The notes below the pieces were generated by a model. The model had not been told where the DNA came from. It did no database searches and worked only from the letters and a program-made list of their open reading frames with translations. A stretch of DNA of 64,000 nt from HK1 sp965215295 (GTDB taxonomy: Bacteria > Pseudomonadota > Gammaproteobacteria > HK1), in NCBI GenBank assembly GCA_965215295.1, contig OZ244045.1, forward strand, positions 1,984,001 through 2,048,000, given 5' to 3'. A program made the translations under genes and the position numbers. Of the stretch, positions 26,901 through 35,774 are shown in pieces. Within the stretch, counting starts at the first letter, position 1. Every line of letters begins with the position of its first letter.

Positions 26901-29900
26901 ATGGTTCAGGCGCGCCGTCACCGTGCTCGTCCCACCGTTCTCATCGATCGAGACCGGGGTCAGCACCAGCGTCACCGTCGGCGTATCGTCGTCGTCCCTG
27001 ATCGTCCCGGTCGCCTCGGCGTCCCCGATCGTCGCGCCCGACGCGCTCGCCAGCGTCACCGTGAACGTCTCCTCGTCCGGCTCGTCCACGTCGTCGCCCG
27101 TTACCGACACCGACACCGTCTTGCTGGAATCCCCGGCGTTGAACGTCAGGCTCCCGTTCCCCGCCGTGTAGTCCGTCCCGGCGGTCGCGGTTCCGTCGGA
27201 TGTCGCCCAGTCCACGGTCACCTGCCCCGATGCCATCGGGTTCAGCCTCACCGTGAACGTCATCGTCGTGCTGCCCGAATGGCCCTCGTCCACGCTCGCG
27301 TCAGCGACCGACAGGCCCGGTGGCAACTCGTCGTCGGTGATCGTCAGGGTCACGCTCTGCGGGGCCGTGATCCCTTGGCTGTTCGTCGCCGTGCCCGACA
27401 CCGTCACCGTCTTGTCCCCTTCGTACACGTGGTTGTTCACGGCGGCAATCGTCACGACGCCGCGGCTGTCCGTCTCGCCCGCCGGGATCGTCAACTCGCT
27501 CCCGCTCAGCATGTAGTCGCCCGCCACCGCCGGCGACACCGGCGCCACCGAGACCGTCACCGTCGTCGCCTCGCTCGATGGATTGCCCAAGGTCGCCGTC
27601 ACCGTGCCGACTTCACCGTTCTCCGAGATCGAGACCGGAGTCAGGGCCAGCGTCACCGTCGGCTCGGCGTCGTCGTCCCTGATCGTCCCGGTCGCCGTGC
27701 CATCCGAAATGGTCGCGCCCGACGCGCTCGACAGCGTCACCGTGAACGTCTCCTCGTCCGGCTCGTCCACGTCGTCGCCCACTACCGACACCGACACCGT
27801 CTTGCTGGAATCCCCGGCGTTGAACGTCAGGGTTCCGTTCCCCGCCGTGTAGTCCGTCCCGGCGGTCGCGGTCCCGCCCTGGGTCGTCCAGTCCACGGTC
27901 ACGGTTTCCGTCGCCGCATGACTCAGGGTCACCGTGAACGTCATCGTCGTGCTGCCCGAATCGCCCTCGTCCACGCTCGCGTCGTCGATCGACAGGCCCG
28001 GCAACTCAACCGTCGCCGTCTCTGCGCTCGTCAGAGTTTCGGTGGTGCCGTCGTCGTCGGTGAAGCTCGCCTCCACCTTCAGTGTCGCGCCCACATCGGC
28101 GGTGGCCACGGTGTAGGTCGCCGCGGTCGCCCCGCTGATCCGCGTCTCGGTGTTGTCCGATGCCACCTGGATCCACTGCCAGGTGAAGGTCGCGCCCGTC
28201 AGCCCGTCCGGGTCGGCGATGTCCGACTCATCCGCCGTCAGCGTCTCGCCGACCACGGGCGTCGTGTCACTGATCGTCGGTGCACCCGTCGGGTCCGCAT
28301 TGTCGTTGTCCTGAACCGTCACATCCGAGAAGATCACCGTGGCCCCCAGGTCGTAGGCCGCATCCGCCGTCAGCGTCAGCGTCACCACGCTGTCCGCCTC
28401 GTGGACACTGTCATCCACCGTCGGCACGGTCACCGTCAAGCTGGTCGTGTTGCCCGAGAAATCGAGGGTCTTCGCGCCCTCCTCGCCCGACGCCACCATG
28501 GCGCCGGTCTCCGACACGCTGTAGTGGACCGTCAGCGCGCCCGTCGTCACCACCGTGCGCGTCACCGTGAACTGCGCGTGCTCGCCTTCCTCCACCGGGC
28601 TCTCCACCCGCGCCACCGATACCCTCGGAAGCGGCGGCACCTCGACGGTCGACGTCTCTGCGCTCTCGACCGTCTCTTCGGTTCCGTCGTCGTCGGTGAA
28701 GGTCGCCTCCACCTTCAGCGTCGCGCCCTCATCGGCGGCAACCACCGTGTAGGTGGCCGCAGTCGCCCCGGGGATCCGCGTCTCCGTACTGCCCGACACC
28801 CGGAGCCACTGCCAGGTGAAGGTCGCGCCCGTCAGCCCGTCCGCGTCGCTGATGCCCGAGGCGTCCGCCGTCAGCGTCTCGCCCACCAACGGCGTGGTGT
28901 CGTCAATCGTCGGTGCGCCCGTCGGCGCCGCGTTGTCGTCGTCCGACACCACGACATCGGCCTGGGAAGGCGTGCCCGGGTCGTAGTCGCTGCCGTCCAC
29001 GACGGTGACAGTCACCGTGCTGTCCGGCTCGTGCGTGGAATCGGCCTGGGTCGCCACCGCCAGTTGAAAGATGCCCGAGCCCGCGGAGAACCTCACCGTC
29101 CTCGTTCCCTCGTCGCCCGAGGCGACCATCCCGCCCGTTTCCGAGACCGTGACCTCGACCGTCAGCGCGGCGGCGCGGTTCCCGGTGCGGGTCAGGTTGA
29201 AACGCGCGGCCGCGCCCTCGGTCACGTTTCCGCCGGACGTGATGGTGACGACCGGATCGTCGTCGTCCGCCACCACGACCCCGGCTTGGGAAGGCGTGCC
29301 CGCGACGTAGCCGTCGCCGTCCGCGACGGCGACGGTCACCGTGCTGTCGGGCTCGGACGCGGAATCGGCCTGGGTCGGCACCGTCACCGTCGCGGTGGCC
29401 GAGCCCGCGGCGAACGTCGCCTTCTTCGTCCCCTCGTCGCCCGAGGCGACCATGTCGCCCGTTTCCGAGACCGTGACCCCGACCTCCAGCGCGTCGGCGG
29501 TGTCCCCGCCGCGGGTCAGCGTGAAACTCGCGGCGTTGCCCTCGGTCACGTCGCCGTCGGACGCGATGGTGACGGCCGGAACGACGGTTCCCCTGAGCCG
29601 GATCTTCATCGCCTGCGACATGTTTTGTGGCGCAATCCAGCCTCCCCCGCGCTCTTCCTGGTATGACTGGTCAATTTCCCAGCCCGCAGCCGAATCCGCG
29701 TCAAGGCCGTCGGCAATGTGCACTCTCGCCCACCTCGGGCCCGACGTTCCGCCCGTTGAATGCTCCGCCACGACCCAGTACCTGGTTTGGGGTTCGAGGC
29801 GGACGGGCGAGGAAGGCGTGAATGCGATGTTGCCCATGCCGGCGGAGTCCAGCGTCATCGTGGCAAGGGCGGCATCGGCGGGATTCCCCGAGCTGTCGCT

Positions 29901-30194
29901 TCTGACCGTCACCGTGGTCGTTCCGCGGTCGGCGGCCTTGCTGAAGGTCAGAATCACGTCGGAGATGGCGTAGACGCCGGACGCGGAGCCCGTGCGAAAC
30001 TGCTGGGCGTACGACGAGTCGCCAACGTATGGATTGTTTCTGACGGTTTTGGTCTGGTTGCTGACGAGGATCGGATCAGCCGCCTGGACCGCGAGGGGGG
30101 CGAGGCAGGCAAGCGCCAGCAGGAGGCAGGCCGTCCGGACCGCCGGCGCCAGCCGCCGATGCGGGGCGGCGCCGTTTCGAGCCGTCGCCGTCAT
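23901..30194 (-). CDS. Giant Calx-beta repeat adhesin with C-terminal beta-barrel (autotransporter-like)
   Basis: 2097 residues from ATG at 30194, which is followed by a good Sec signal (CLLLALACLAPLAVQA-ADP). Next is a region of about 150 residues, then some ten alternating modules. They include Calx-beta repeats (SVDEGDSGSTTMTFTV ... GTDYTAGNGTLTFNAGD; ..SENGEVGTVTATLGNPSSE) and Ig-like modules (APTIDDTTPVVGETLT ... SFTDDDGT). Many have Asp-rich calcium-binding turns (DDDD). A linker helix (RRRRLEYALASFGRTVAQD) leads to a ~370-residue barrel ending WLRGNLRF. It is predicted to be a surface adhesin whose barrel sits in the outer membrane. The frame stays open another 310 codons upstream through a homopolymer, but the signal peptide fixes the start. 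Confidence 0.9.
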   Translation of the reverse strand: MTATARNGAAPHRRLAPAVRTACLLLALACLAPLAVQAADPILVSNQTKTVRNNPYVGDSSYAQQFRTGSASGVYAISDVILTFSKAADRGTTTVTVRSDSSGNPADAALATMTLDSAGMGNIAFTPSSPVRLEPQTRYWVVAEHSTGGTSGPRWARVHIADGLDADSAAGWEIDQSYQEERGGGWIAPQNMSQAMKIRLRGTVVPAVTIASDGDVTEGNAASFTLTRGGDTADALEVGVTVSETGDMVASGDEGTKKATFAAGSATATVTVPTQADSASEPDSTVTVAVADGDGYVAGTPSQAGVVVADDDDPVVTITSGGNVTEGAAARFNLTRTGNRAAALTVEVTVSETGGMVASGDEGTRTVRFSAGSGIFQLAVATQADSTHEPDSTVTVTVVDGSDYDPGTPSQADVVVSDDDNAAPTGAPTIDDTTPLVGETLTADASGISDADGLTGATFTWQWLRVSGSTETRIPGATAATYTVVAADEGATLKVEATFTDDDGTEETVESAETSTVEVPPLPRVSVARVESPVEEGEHAQFTVTRTVVTTGALTVHYSVSETGAMVASGEEGAKTLDFSGNTTSLTVTVPTVDDSVHEADSVVTLTLTADAAYDLGATVIFSDVTVQDNDNADPTGAPTISDTTPVVGETLTADESDIADPDGLTGATFTWQWIQVASDNTETRISGATAATYTVATADVGATLKVEASFTDDDGTTETLTSAETATVELPGLSIDDASVDEGDSGSTTMTFTVTLSHAATETVTVDWTTQGGTATAGTDYTAGNGTLTFNAGDSSKTVSVSVVGDDVDEPDEETFTVTLSSASGATISDGTATGTIRDDDAEPTVTLALTPVSISENGEVGTVTATLGNPSSEATTVTVSVAPVSPAVAGDYMLSGSELTIPAGETDSRGVVTIAAVNNHVYEGDKTVTVSGTATNSQGITAPQSVTLTITDDELPPGLSVADASVDEGHSGSTTMTFTVRLNPMASGQVTVDWATSDGTATAGTDYTAGNGSLTFNAGDSSKTVSVSVTGDDVDEPDEETFTVTLASASGATIGDAEATGTIRDDDDTPTVTLVLTPVSIDENGGTSTVTARLNHPSSEATTVTVSVEPESPAVADDYTLSANRELTIPAGSTTSTGTVTISAVNNDVDAADRKVTVSAVAENAQGVTDPDAVTLTITNDDAAVVELHLSSASISEDGGESTVTASLSHPSSEETTVTVTVEPVPPAVEVDYTLSGSRLTIAAGSTTSTGEVTITAVDNDVEAPHKTVTVSATATNARGVTDPEAVTLTITDDENVAPTGAPTIDDTTPVVGETLTVDTSGIDDPDGLTNPSFTYQWVRVASGGGETVVGTGKSYTVAAGDVGATLKVVVSFTDDGGTVETVEFEARSAVVLPVLTIADASVDEGDSGDNKLRFTVRLAPAATGEVTVDWATTDGTATAGQDYTEGGGSLRFNAGDSSKTVSVTVADDDVDEPDETFTVTLSNPSGATLGDDTATGTITNDDDDPTVTLVLTPDTIAENGGTSTVTAHLDHPSSEETTVTVSVAPVSPAEEGDYTLSANRELTIAAGATTSTGTVTVTGVDNDVEAPDKTVTVSGTATNNQGVKNPEAVVTLTLRDDDLPDGRRRRLEYALASFGRTVAQDLVTAVEDRRWATGTTATLAGTRLSLSEEAVYEALRRHTDPDGDLMVDPAALREMLSRSSFQVSLGGEGEAGGMGADSLVLWGRGSRSWSAGRLDSEVETQGEALSGQLGVEFRVREDTLVGVMLNGSAGEVEFDGALDTEVETEVETDVLGVHPYAQWSPWQGLRTWAMVGYGAGEATLTDKYSALSGTDLKMMMAAGGGSHDVASRWGVDWSVGTNGFVVQLDADEVRFDAEGQAALVPAVQSEVWQMRLLLEGSAGEDFGGVEGLRGNVELAARVDGGDAESGLGMEVGGGVGYGRADLGIEVDASGRVLLTHEEEGLEDAGVSLALEVDPGERGRGPYFALSPSWGNAASGARSMWEDRQPTVGGSGGGARFEPEMRLSSELGYAAPTPVRRGTLTTYGAFSSAGGASRQYRIGRRLELGIASMSLEAERRESVGATPEHGVWLRGNLRF

Positions 30195-30235
30195 GGCGCT
30201 CCGGTCCCGACGCCTTGGGGACAACGCCCGGACTC

Positions 30236-30345
30236 CGGCCGGGTTGCCGGGAACCGCGGCCTTGCGGCGGGCACCGGACGGAAGCCGTGGCGCTCCATCC
30301 AGTCGAGGTCCGGCCGCGTTGCCGGGGACCGCAGCCATGCGGCGC
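30236..30345. repeat. About 75-bp imperfect tandem repeat upstream of the adhesin start
   Basis: ggccgggttgccgggaaccg (about 30237) recurs near 30312 as ggccgcgttgccggggaccg, with similar sequence after it. It lies in the adhesin 5' region. Confidence 0.65.
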
Positions 30346-30578
30346 AATCCCGTCCACCAGCGCCGGAGGGCCGCCAAGGCGGGAATCGTTGTCCTGCGGT
30401 TCAACGGACCCGCCCGTGCATCTTGCCGATGCCGGCCCCCGTCATCCCGAACTCCCCTGGCTTGCCCAAGACATTGCCCAAGGCATTGCTCAGGGACAGG
30501 CCACGCTCTCCCGGACTCGGCCGGGGAGAACGGCGGGGAAGCCCGCCGACCGGGGTCGGGGGGGCTAGTGGCTGGTGT

Positions 30579-30611
<33 letters not shown>

Positions 30612-31060
30612 AGTGATCAGTGTCGGGGAGAGGAGGCAGTCTGCGGAGTCGGCCGCGCCGCCTGTCATGGCAGCAAGCGTCACATCATGGCAACGAGTGA
30701 ACTCGTTCACGGCAGCCCGCCGGTGTCCGGCGGCCCGGCCGGGGCGTGTCGGCGCCGCTCGAAGACGGCCCGCCCTTTGCGATGCCCGCTCCGAACGCCG
30801 CGGTGAGCGAGGGCCCCCGGACTCCTCGCGAGCCCGCGCGGACGCCGCGACGGCGACGGCCACCGCCGCGCGACCGCACCGCGATGGCGTGGATTTCGAA
30901 GGGAGTCGAGTCGGTGCGGCCATGGCGGCTTCCTCTCGGGGGTCATCTCTCGGGGTCGGGCCCCGTTCCGTGCCGGGGTTCGCGGAACACGAACCGGGTT
31001 GCGGAGCGGGCCGCGAGTCGGTGCTTCTCGTGCCGACGCCGAATGGTACCCAATTTTGAC

Positions 31061-31092
31061 GGCGTGCGGATATCACGGCGTGCGGATATCCA
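31061..31092. repeat. 16-bp tandem repeat beside the 3' end of the small membrane protein gene
   Basis: ggcgtgcggatatcac is followed directly by ggcgtgcggatatcc, ending about ten bases before the stop codon of the minus-strand gene. Confidence 0.75.
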
Positions 31093-31101
31093 TGGACCGC
31101 C

Positions 31102-31488
31102 TCACGCCGCCGCCCGCGGCGCATAGTCCTGCCGTCTCGCCAGCAGGTGCCCCAGCATCAGGACGAAGCAGCCGAGCACGAACAGCTTGTTGACGAACCA
31201 GTTCGTCGTCCAGATCGTCCACTCCGGCTCGCCGAGGAACAGGACGAACTTCGTCACCACGATGCCGATCTCGAGGACGGCGACGACGAGCGCGAGCGCA
31301 CGGGTGTAGCGCGGGCGCGCAAGCAGGGCCCAGCCGAGCCAGACGTGGACCACCGGCCAGAAGTCGAGGTAGACGTGCGTGGCCGGCGCAAGGCCGTGGG
31401 AGAGGGCGTAGGCAACCGGGAACAGGTACTTGACGACCACCGTCCACGCGGCGAGGACGAACAGGAAGTGGGCGAGGAAGACGGTCAT
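31102..31488 (-). CDS. Small four-helix membrane protein, function unknown
   Basis: 128 residues beginning MTVFLAHFLFVLAAWTVVVKY. Four hydrophobic segments are seen (about 3-22, 42-58, 64-84, 99-117), separated by short loops with conserved-looking aromatics (HVYLDFWPVVHVWLG, GEPEWTIWTTNWFVNK). The C-terminus is basic. I do not recognise the family and no enzymatic motif is visible. It lies about 160 bases downstream of the aldo/keto reductase gene stop on the same strand and might be co-transcribed with neighbours. The real membrane topology makes it a convincing gene. Confidence 0.7.
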   Translation of the reverse strand: MTVFLAHFLFVLAAWTVVVKYLFPVAYALSHGLAPATHVYLDFWPVVHVWLGWALLARPRYTRALALVVAVLEIGIVVTKFVLFLGEPEWTIWTTNWFVNKLFVLGCFVLMLGHLLARRQDYAPRAAA

Positions 31489-31651
31489 GGTCCGTTCCCC
31501 CGCGGCGCCCGCACGACGCATCGGCGAGGGTGTGGCGAGGCGGCGCACGGCGAGACGGCCACCGCCCGGGCAGTCCGGTGTCGAACCGGCTTCGCGGCGC
31601 GGCGGCGGGGGAAACCGCCGCGCGGGACGGCCATGGCGCCGGCCCGGCCGA

Positions 31652-32848
31652 TCACCCGAGCCTCGACGCGGCGTCGCGCGTGAACGCGGCAATCGGGACT
31701 CCGTTCGGACAGGCGTCCAGACAGGGCGCGCCGTCGCAGGAGAGGCACGCCCGCGCGCCGGCGCCGAGCGCGGCGTAGTCGGCGCGCGCGAGCGCCGGGT
31801 CGCGGTAGTCGACGTCGTACATCCGGGTCCTCAGCACCTCGGGGATCTCGACGCCCTCCGGACAGCGCGCCTCGCACGCGTTGCAGGCGGGCCGGCAGTA
31901 CCGGGGCCCCTGCATGGCCGCGTAGCGTGCGAGCAGGCGCATCTGCGCCGACCCGATCCGGTCCGGGCCCGACGCGGCGACGTACTCGTCGATGCCGGCG
32001 GCGCTCGTCATGGAGACGACGAGGCCATCGACGTGCGGACTGGACAGGACCCACCGGAACGCGGCCTGCGAGAAGGTGGCGCCGTCCGCTTCGTAGGGCC
32101 GCATGTCGTTGATGCGCGCACCCATCAGGGTCTTCATCGCGATCACGCCGACCCCTTTCGCGCTCGCCCGCTCGATGGCCCGCCCGAGCCCGGGCTGGAG
32201 CGCCACGTAGTGGAGCCGCGCGCGCAGCTTCTCGTAGAAGCTCGTGTCCTGCGCGAAGTTCCAGGCGACGAGAACGACATCGGCGAGATCGTGGTCGAGC
32301 GCGTAGTTCACGCATTCGACCAGGGAGCCGCCGTGGCCGGACATGCCGCGGAAGCGGATCTTGCCGTCGCGGATCGCCCGGTCGGTGAACTCCCGCCATT
32401 CGGGATTCCGCAACCGCCGCACGTCGTTGACGGCGTGGTTGAAGTAGACGTCGACGTAGTCGGTGCGAAGCCGCCGCAGCGACCCTTCCAGGGCGGACAT
32501 CATCTGCCGGCGGGTCTCGCCGCCCCACGCCTTGTGCTTCGATGCGATGACGCAGCGGTCGCGCCGGCCGCGCAACGCTTCGCCGATCGCCTCCTCCGCC
32601 CGGCCGCCGCGGTAGCTCTCGGCGGTGTCGAAGTACGTGACGCCGCGCGCCAGGGCATGGCGAACGAGCTGCGGATCGGCCGACCGGCTGGACCCGAACG
32701 AAATGTCGGAGACCTGCAGGCCGGTGTTCCCCAAGGTGACGTAGCGCCGGATGCGGGGCTCTTCGGCCCGGCCGGCGGCGGGGGCGAGCCCGACGAGACC
32801 CGCCGTCAGTCCGGCCCCCGTCCCGAGAAACCGTCGCCGATCCATCAT
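31652..32848 (-). CDS. Aldo/keto reductase with C-terminal 2x4Fe-4S domain and Tat-like signal
   Basis: 398 residues from MMDRRRFLG. A twin-arginine motif RRRFLGTGAGLTAGLVGLAPAAGRA begins the protein. The AKR barrel follows (VTLGNTGLQVSDISFGSS; catalytic Asp/Tyr in VTYFDTAESYRGG; Lys in VIASKHKAW; YVDVYFNHAV). The C-terminus carries two ferredoxin clusters, CRPACNACEARCPEG and CLSCDGAPCLDACPNG. AKRs with ferredoxin tails are common in oxidoreductase families, but a Tat signal on an NAD(P)H-dependent fold is unusual. An ATG 33 bases upstream is also possible. Confidence 0.88.
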   Translation of the reverse strand: MMDRRRFLGTGAGLTAGLVGLAPAAGRAEEPRIRRYVTLGNTGLQVSDISFGSSRSADPQLVRHALARGVTYFDTAESYRGGRAEEAIGEALRGRRDRCVIASKHKAWGGETRRQMMSALEGSLRRLRTDYVDVYFNHAVNDVRRLRNPEWREFTDRAIRDGKIRFRGMSGHGGSLVECVNYALDHDLADVVLVAWNFAQDTSFYEKLRARLHYVALQPGLGRAIERASAKGVGVIAMKTLMGARINDMRPYEADGATFSQAAFRWVLSSPHVDGLVVSMTSAAGIDEYVAASGPDRIGSAQMRLLARYAAMQGPRYCRPACNACEARCPEGVEIPEVLRTRMYDVDYRDPALARADYAALGAGARACLSCDGAPCLDACPNGVPIAAFTRDAASRLG

Positions 32849-33040
32849 CGCCGCTGCCCTCCGCCGATCGGCCCCGTTCATCCGACCCCGTTCATCCGAT
32901 GAGACCACAACGGCCCTTCGAATGCGCGCCCGAGGCGCCGGCGAGTCCGTCCCGCCGCCCATGCGGACATGCGGGACATGCGGGGCATTCGGGACATGCC
33001 ATCCGGAATCGCGCCTCCGGCCCGGTGTCGGGCCCGGGCC

Positions 33041-33163
33041 GCCGGGTCCATCCGTATCGGACGTGCGGGGCCGAGGTCCGATGCCGGCCGGGGTCGGATG
33101 GCCGGGTCCATCCGTATTCGAACGTGCGGCCGGCGGAGTATCCGGCAACGGAGTATCCGGCCG
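33041..33163. repeat. 60-bp and 15-bp tandem repeats beside the dksA-like gene
   Basis: gccgggtccatccgtat occurs at 33041 and 33101 (60-bp spacing). A second, shorter pair cggagtatccggc lies at 33134 and 33149, just past the stop of the dksA-like gene. Nothing else is supported in 32849-33171. Confidence 0.75.
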
Positions 33164-33171
33164 CGGCCGCG

Positions 33172-33522
33172 TCACGCTTCGGAGCGCGTTGCACAGTCCA
33201 CGCACTGGGTAGCGGCGGGATCGATGGCGAGCCGTTTCTCGACGATGGGGTCGCCGCAGCTCAGGCAGTACCCGTACTCGCCCTCGTCGATGCGTCCGAG
33301 CGCGGCCGCAATCCGCCCCCGCTCCACCAGCCGGCGGCGACTCGATGCCTTGGCCATCTGCTGCGCCTGCATCGCATCCATGCGCGACAGCCTGCCCAGC
33401 CGCGCCTGGTCCAGCTCGACCGGGCCCGCCGCGTCATCGCCGCGCGCCTCCTCCTCGATCAGGGTGCGCTCGCGCGCGAGCAACAGGGCGCGGAAAGCCG
33501 CGACGTCGACCGGATCGCTCAT
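33172..33522 (-). CDS. DksA/TraR-family zinc-finger protein
   Basis: 116 residues. The C-terminal zinc finger is complete: CLSCGDPI ... CVDCATR (C-x2-C ... C-x2-C), preceded by an alpha-helical coil (QARLGRLSRMDAMQAQQMAKASSRRRLVERGRIAAALGRID). It is shorter than classical DksA (about 150 residues) and resembles TraR-like members that bind the RNA polymerase secondary channel. The acidic tip of DksA is not obvious. It is the first of a minus-strand series of small genes. Its 3' flank holds two tandem repeats. Confidence 0.9.
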   Translation of the reverse strand: MSDPVDVAAFRALLLARERTLIEEEARGDDAAGPVELDQARLGRLSRMDAMQAQQMAKASSRRRLVERGRIAAALGRIDEGEYGYCLSCGDPIVEKRLAIDPAATQCVDCATRSEA

Positions 33523-33649
33523 GGCTTCCCTCCCCGGTGCGGCGGCATCGGGCACCATCGTCAGGTCGAAGCTCTCTCCGCCCACTTCCCTCCCCGGCGC
33601 GGGCGGCACCGTGTCCGGCCGGCTCGCGCCCGCCGACGGCGGCCGCGGA

Positions 33650-34027
33650 TCACTTCCCGGATCCGGCGCCGAACAGATCGTCGAGCCGGCGCCTCGCTTC
33701 GTCGGCGTCGCGTGGCGAGGAGGGGCTCGCCGGCGCCAGGCCGAAGAGACCGTCGAGCTCGTCGCGGGCGGCCCGTGCCGCGCCGTCCTCCGCCCGGGGA
33801 CCCGCTCCCGCAACCGGCTGGAAGTATCCGCAGAAATTCGCGCGCTCCCGGTCCGGCACCTCGTCCGCCACCGGCTCCCGGCAGCCGCGCCGCACCCCCG
33901 GGTCGAAGAACTCGCACATCCGGCACACGTGAAGGTCCGCCCGGCACCGCGGACATTCCGCGACGCGGGCGAAGGGCACGAGCACTTCATCGAGCGATGC
34001 CCCGCACTTCCAGCAGGTCAGTGCCAC
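33650..34027 (-). CDS. Conserved zinc-ribbon protein
   Basis: 125 residues if started at the GTG at 34027 (VALTCWKCGASL), which is where the conserved sequence begins; an ATG 33 bases upstream is also in frame. Cys pairs form two likely zinc sites: CWKC and CPRC, then CRMC (HVCRMCEFFDP), followed by CREP and FCGYFQP. The tail is acidic and Ala-rich. The family is widespread in proteobacteria, and I know of no assigned function. It lies close upstream of the dksA-like gene on the same strand. Confidence 0.75.
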   Translation of the reverse strand: MALTCWKCGASLDEVLVPFARVAECPRCRADLHVCRMCEFFDPGVRRGCREPVADEVPDRERANFCGYFQPVAGAGPRAEDGAARAARDELDGLFGLAPASPSSPRDADEARRRLDDLFGAGSGK

Positions 34028-34108
34028 GGTACCCGTCCCCGCGAGCCGGCCGCGTCGCATCCATCATGCGCGGCTTCGTCGCCCGCGTCCAACGCCGGGC
34101 CACCACGC

Positions 34109-34316
34109 GATCGGACGAGGGGGCGCCGACGCCGCCCGGTGCGTCCGCAGACGAGGCGGTACTACCGATCGGACGAGGATGCGCCGGCGCCGCCGCCCGG
34201 TGCGTCCGCGGACGAGGCGGCACTACCGATCGGACGAGGGGGCGCCGACGCCGCCCGGTGCGCCCGCGGACGAGGCGGCACTACTGATCGGACGAAGGGG
34301 CGCCGGCGCCGCCCCG
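34109..34316. repeat. 58-61-bp tandem array (about 3.5 copies) abutting the pucG stop
   Basis: Copies start at 34109, 34167, 34228 and 34286 with gatcggacgag. The last runs directly into the final codons of the minus-strand pucG gene (stop at 34317). The units differ by single bases and a 3-bp insertion. Confidence 0.95.
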
Positions 34317-35543
34317 CTACCCGTCCCACACCGCGAGCGCCGCTTCCACTCCCGCGCCCGGCGCGCTCGCGTGGCCGAACCGGCGCAGCGTCACCTCCAG
34401 CGCCGCGAGGCAGGTCATCACGTTGTCCCGGCGGCATCCGTATCCCATGGCGCCGATCCGCCAGATCCTGCCGTGCAAGGGGCCGAACGAGGTCCCGATC
34501 TCCAGGCCGAAGTCGTCGAGCAGGGCGGCGCGCACGGCGTCTCCGGGCACGCCGTCGGGGATGTGCACGCCGGTGACGCCGGGCATCTTGTGCGCCTGGT
34601 CGCCGAACAGCGCCAGACCCATCGCCCGCAGGCCGGCGGTCATCGCCCGGCTCGCGCGGGCGTGGCGCTCGAATCGGGGCTCGAGCCCCTCCGCGACCAC
34701 GAGGCGGGCGCATTCGTGCGCCGCATAGAGCATCGAGGTCGCCTCGGTGTGGTGGTTCAGCCGCGACTCGCTCCAGTAGTCCATCAGCATCGACAGGTCG
34801 AAGTAGTTCGACTGGATGATCCGCCCGGTCCCCTCCTCCTCACCGGCCGGCCGGATGCCCTGCTCGACGTGCCGGCGCGGCCTCACCACCGCTTCCACCC
34901 GGTCGTTGAAGGTCACCGGGGCGATGCCGGGGGGACCGGACAGGCACTTCTGCAAACCCGCGGACACCGCGTCGAGCTGCCAGGCGTCCGTCTCCAGGGG
35001 CATTCCGGCCACCGACGCGGTGGCATCGACGTAGAGCAGGGCGTCGTGCTCGCGGCAGATCCGCCCGACCGCGTCGAGGGGCTGGGCCATGGTGGTGGAG
35101 GTGTCCCCGTGCACGATGGCGACGAGCTTCGGGCGGCGCCGCCTCACCGCGTCCTCGATGCGTTGGGGGTCGAACACCGTGCCCCACTCGGTCTCGATGG
35201 CGACGACCTCGGCGCGGCATCGGCGCGCGATCTCGCACAGCAGGTGCCCGAACCGGCCGAAGACGGGGACGAGCACCCGGTCTCCGGGAACCAGCACGGA
35301 CGCCAGGACCGCCTCGATTCCCGCGCGGGCGGTCCCGTCGACCAGCAGCGTCCACCGGTTGGCGGTGCGGAACACCTGCCGGTAGAGCGCCATCGCCTCG
35401 TTCATGTACCCGGTGAAGCGCGGGTCGAACTGCCCGAGCAGGGGCAGCGACATCGCCTGCAGCACGCGGGGGTCGACGTCGACCGGGCCGGGGCCCATCA
35501 GCCGGCGCGGCGGAGGGTTCAGCGGTTCGAATACGTTGTTCAT
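34317..35543 (-). CDS. pucG: (S)-ureidoglycine:glyoxylate aminotransferase-like (PucG)
   Basis: 408 residues of fold-type I PLP aminotransferase. The opening LMGPGPVDVDPRVLQAMSLPLLGQFDP, the Asp of LLYVDATASVAG (Asp173), the Schiff-base Lys199 in SAGLQKCLSGPPG and the IIQSNYFDLSMLMDYW block resemble PucG/UGXT. That enzyme converts ureidoglycine plus glyoxylate to oxalurate and glycine in allantoin degradation. The start MNNVFEPLNPPP was chosen over an upstream low-complexity frame. The puuE gene lies immediately upstream on the same strand, which supports the purine-catabolism role. Serine/alanine-glyoxylate aminotransferase is the main alternative. Confidence 0.8.
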   Translation of the reverse strand: MNNVFEPLNPPPRRLMGPGPVDVDPRVLQAMSLPLLGQFDPRFTGYMNEAMALYRQVFRTANRWTLLVDGTARAGIEAVLASVLVPGDRVLVPVFGRFGHLLCEIARRCRAEVVAIETEWGTVFDPQRIEDAVRRRRPKLVAIVHGDTSTTMAQPLDAVGRICREHDALLYVDATASVAGMPLETDAWQLDAVSAGLQKCLSGPPGIAPVTFNDRVEAVVRPRRHVEQGIRPAGEEEGTGRIIQSNYFDLSMLMDYWSESRLNHHTEATSMLYAAHECARLVVAEGLEPRFERHARASRAMTAGLRAMGLALFGDQAHKMPGVTGVHIPDGVPGDAVRAALLDDFGLEIGTSFGPLHGRIWRIGAMGYGCRRDNVMTCLAALEVTLRRFGHASAPGAGVEAALAVWDG

Positions 35544-35774
35544 GCGGGATCCCCGAGGCGGCCCGGACGCCGGCGGCGATGCGCCGCGGACATGCGGTTC
35601 CGGTGGACGGACGTGCGCCGGCCCGGCCGTAACGGTTCGGCGCGTCGGCGTCGATGCGGCGACGGGCGGGAGCGGCCGCTCTCCATGGTTGCGGTTCTTG
35701 CGGTTCGAGGCGGCGCGCGCGTCGTGCGCGTCATGCGCCACGGACCGGCTCGGCGCTGTCTCATGGACACCGTC

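Noticed and set aside
23934..29666. Two long plus-strand frames (730 and 1091 codons) across the adhesin
   Set aside because: They mirror the repeat structure of the minus-strand adhesin and are Arg/His-rich nonsense without domains.
34109..34316. CRISPR-like array
   Set aside because: The repeat unit has no unique spacers; consecutive units are contiguous near-identical copies, and no cas genes are nearby.
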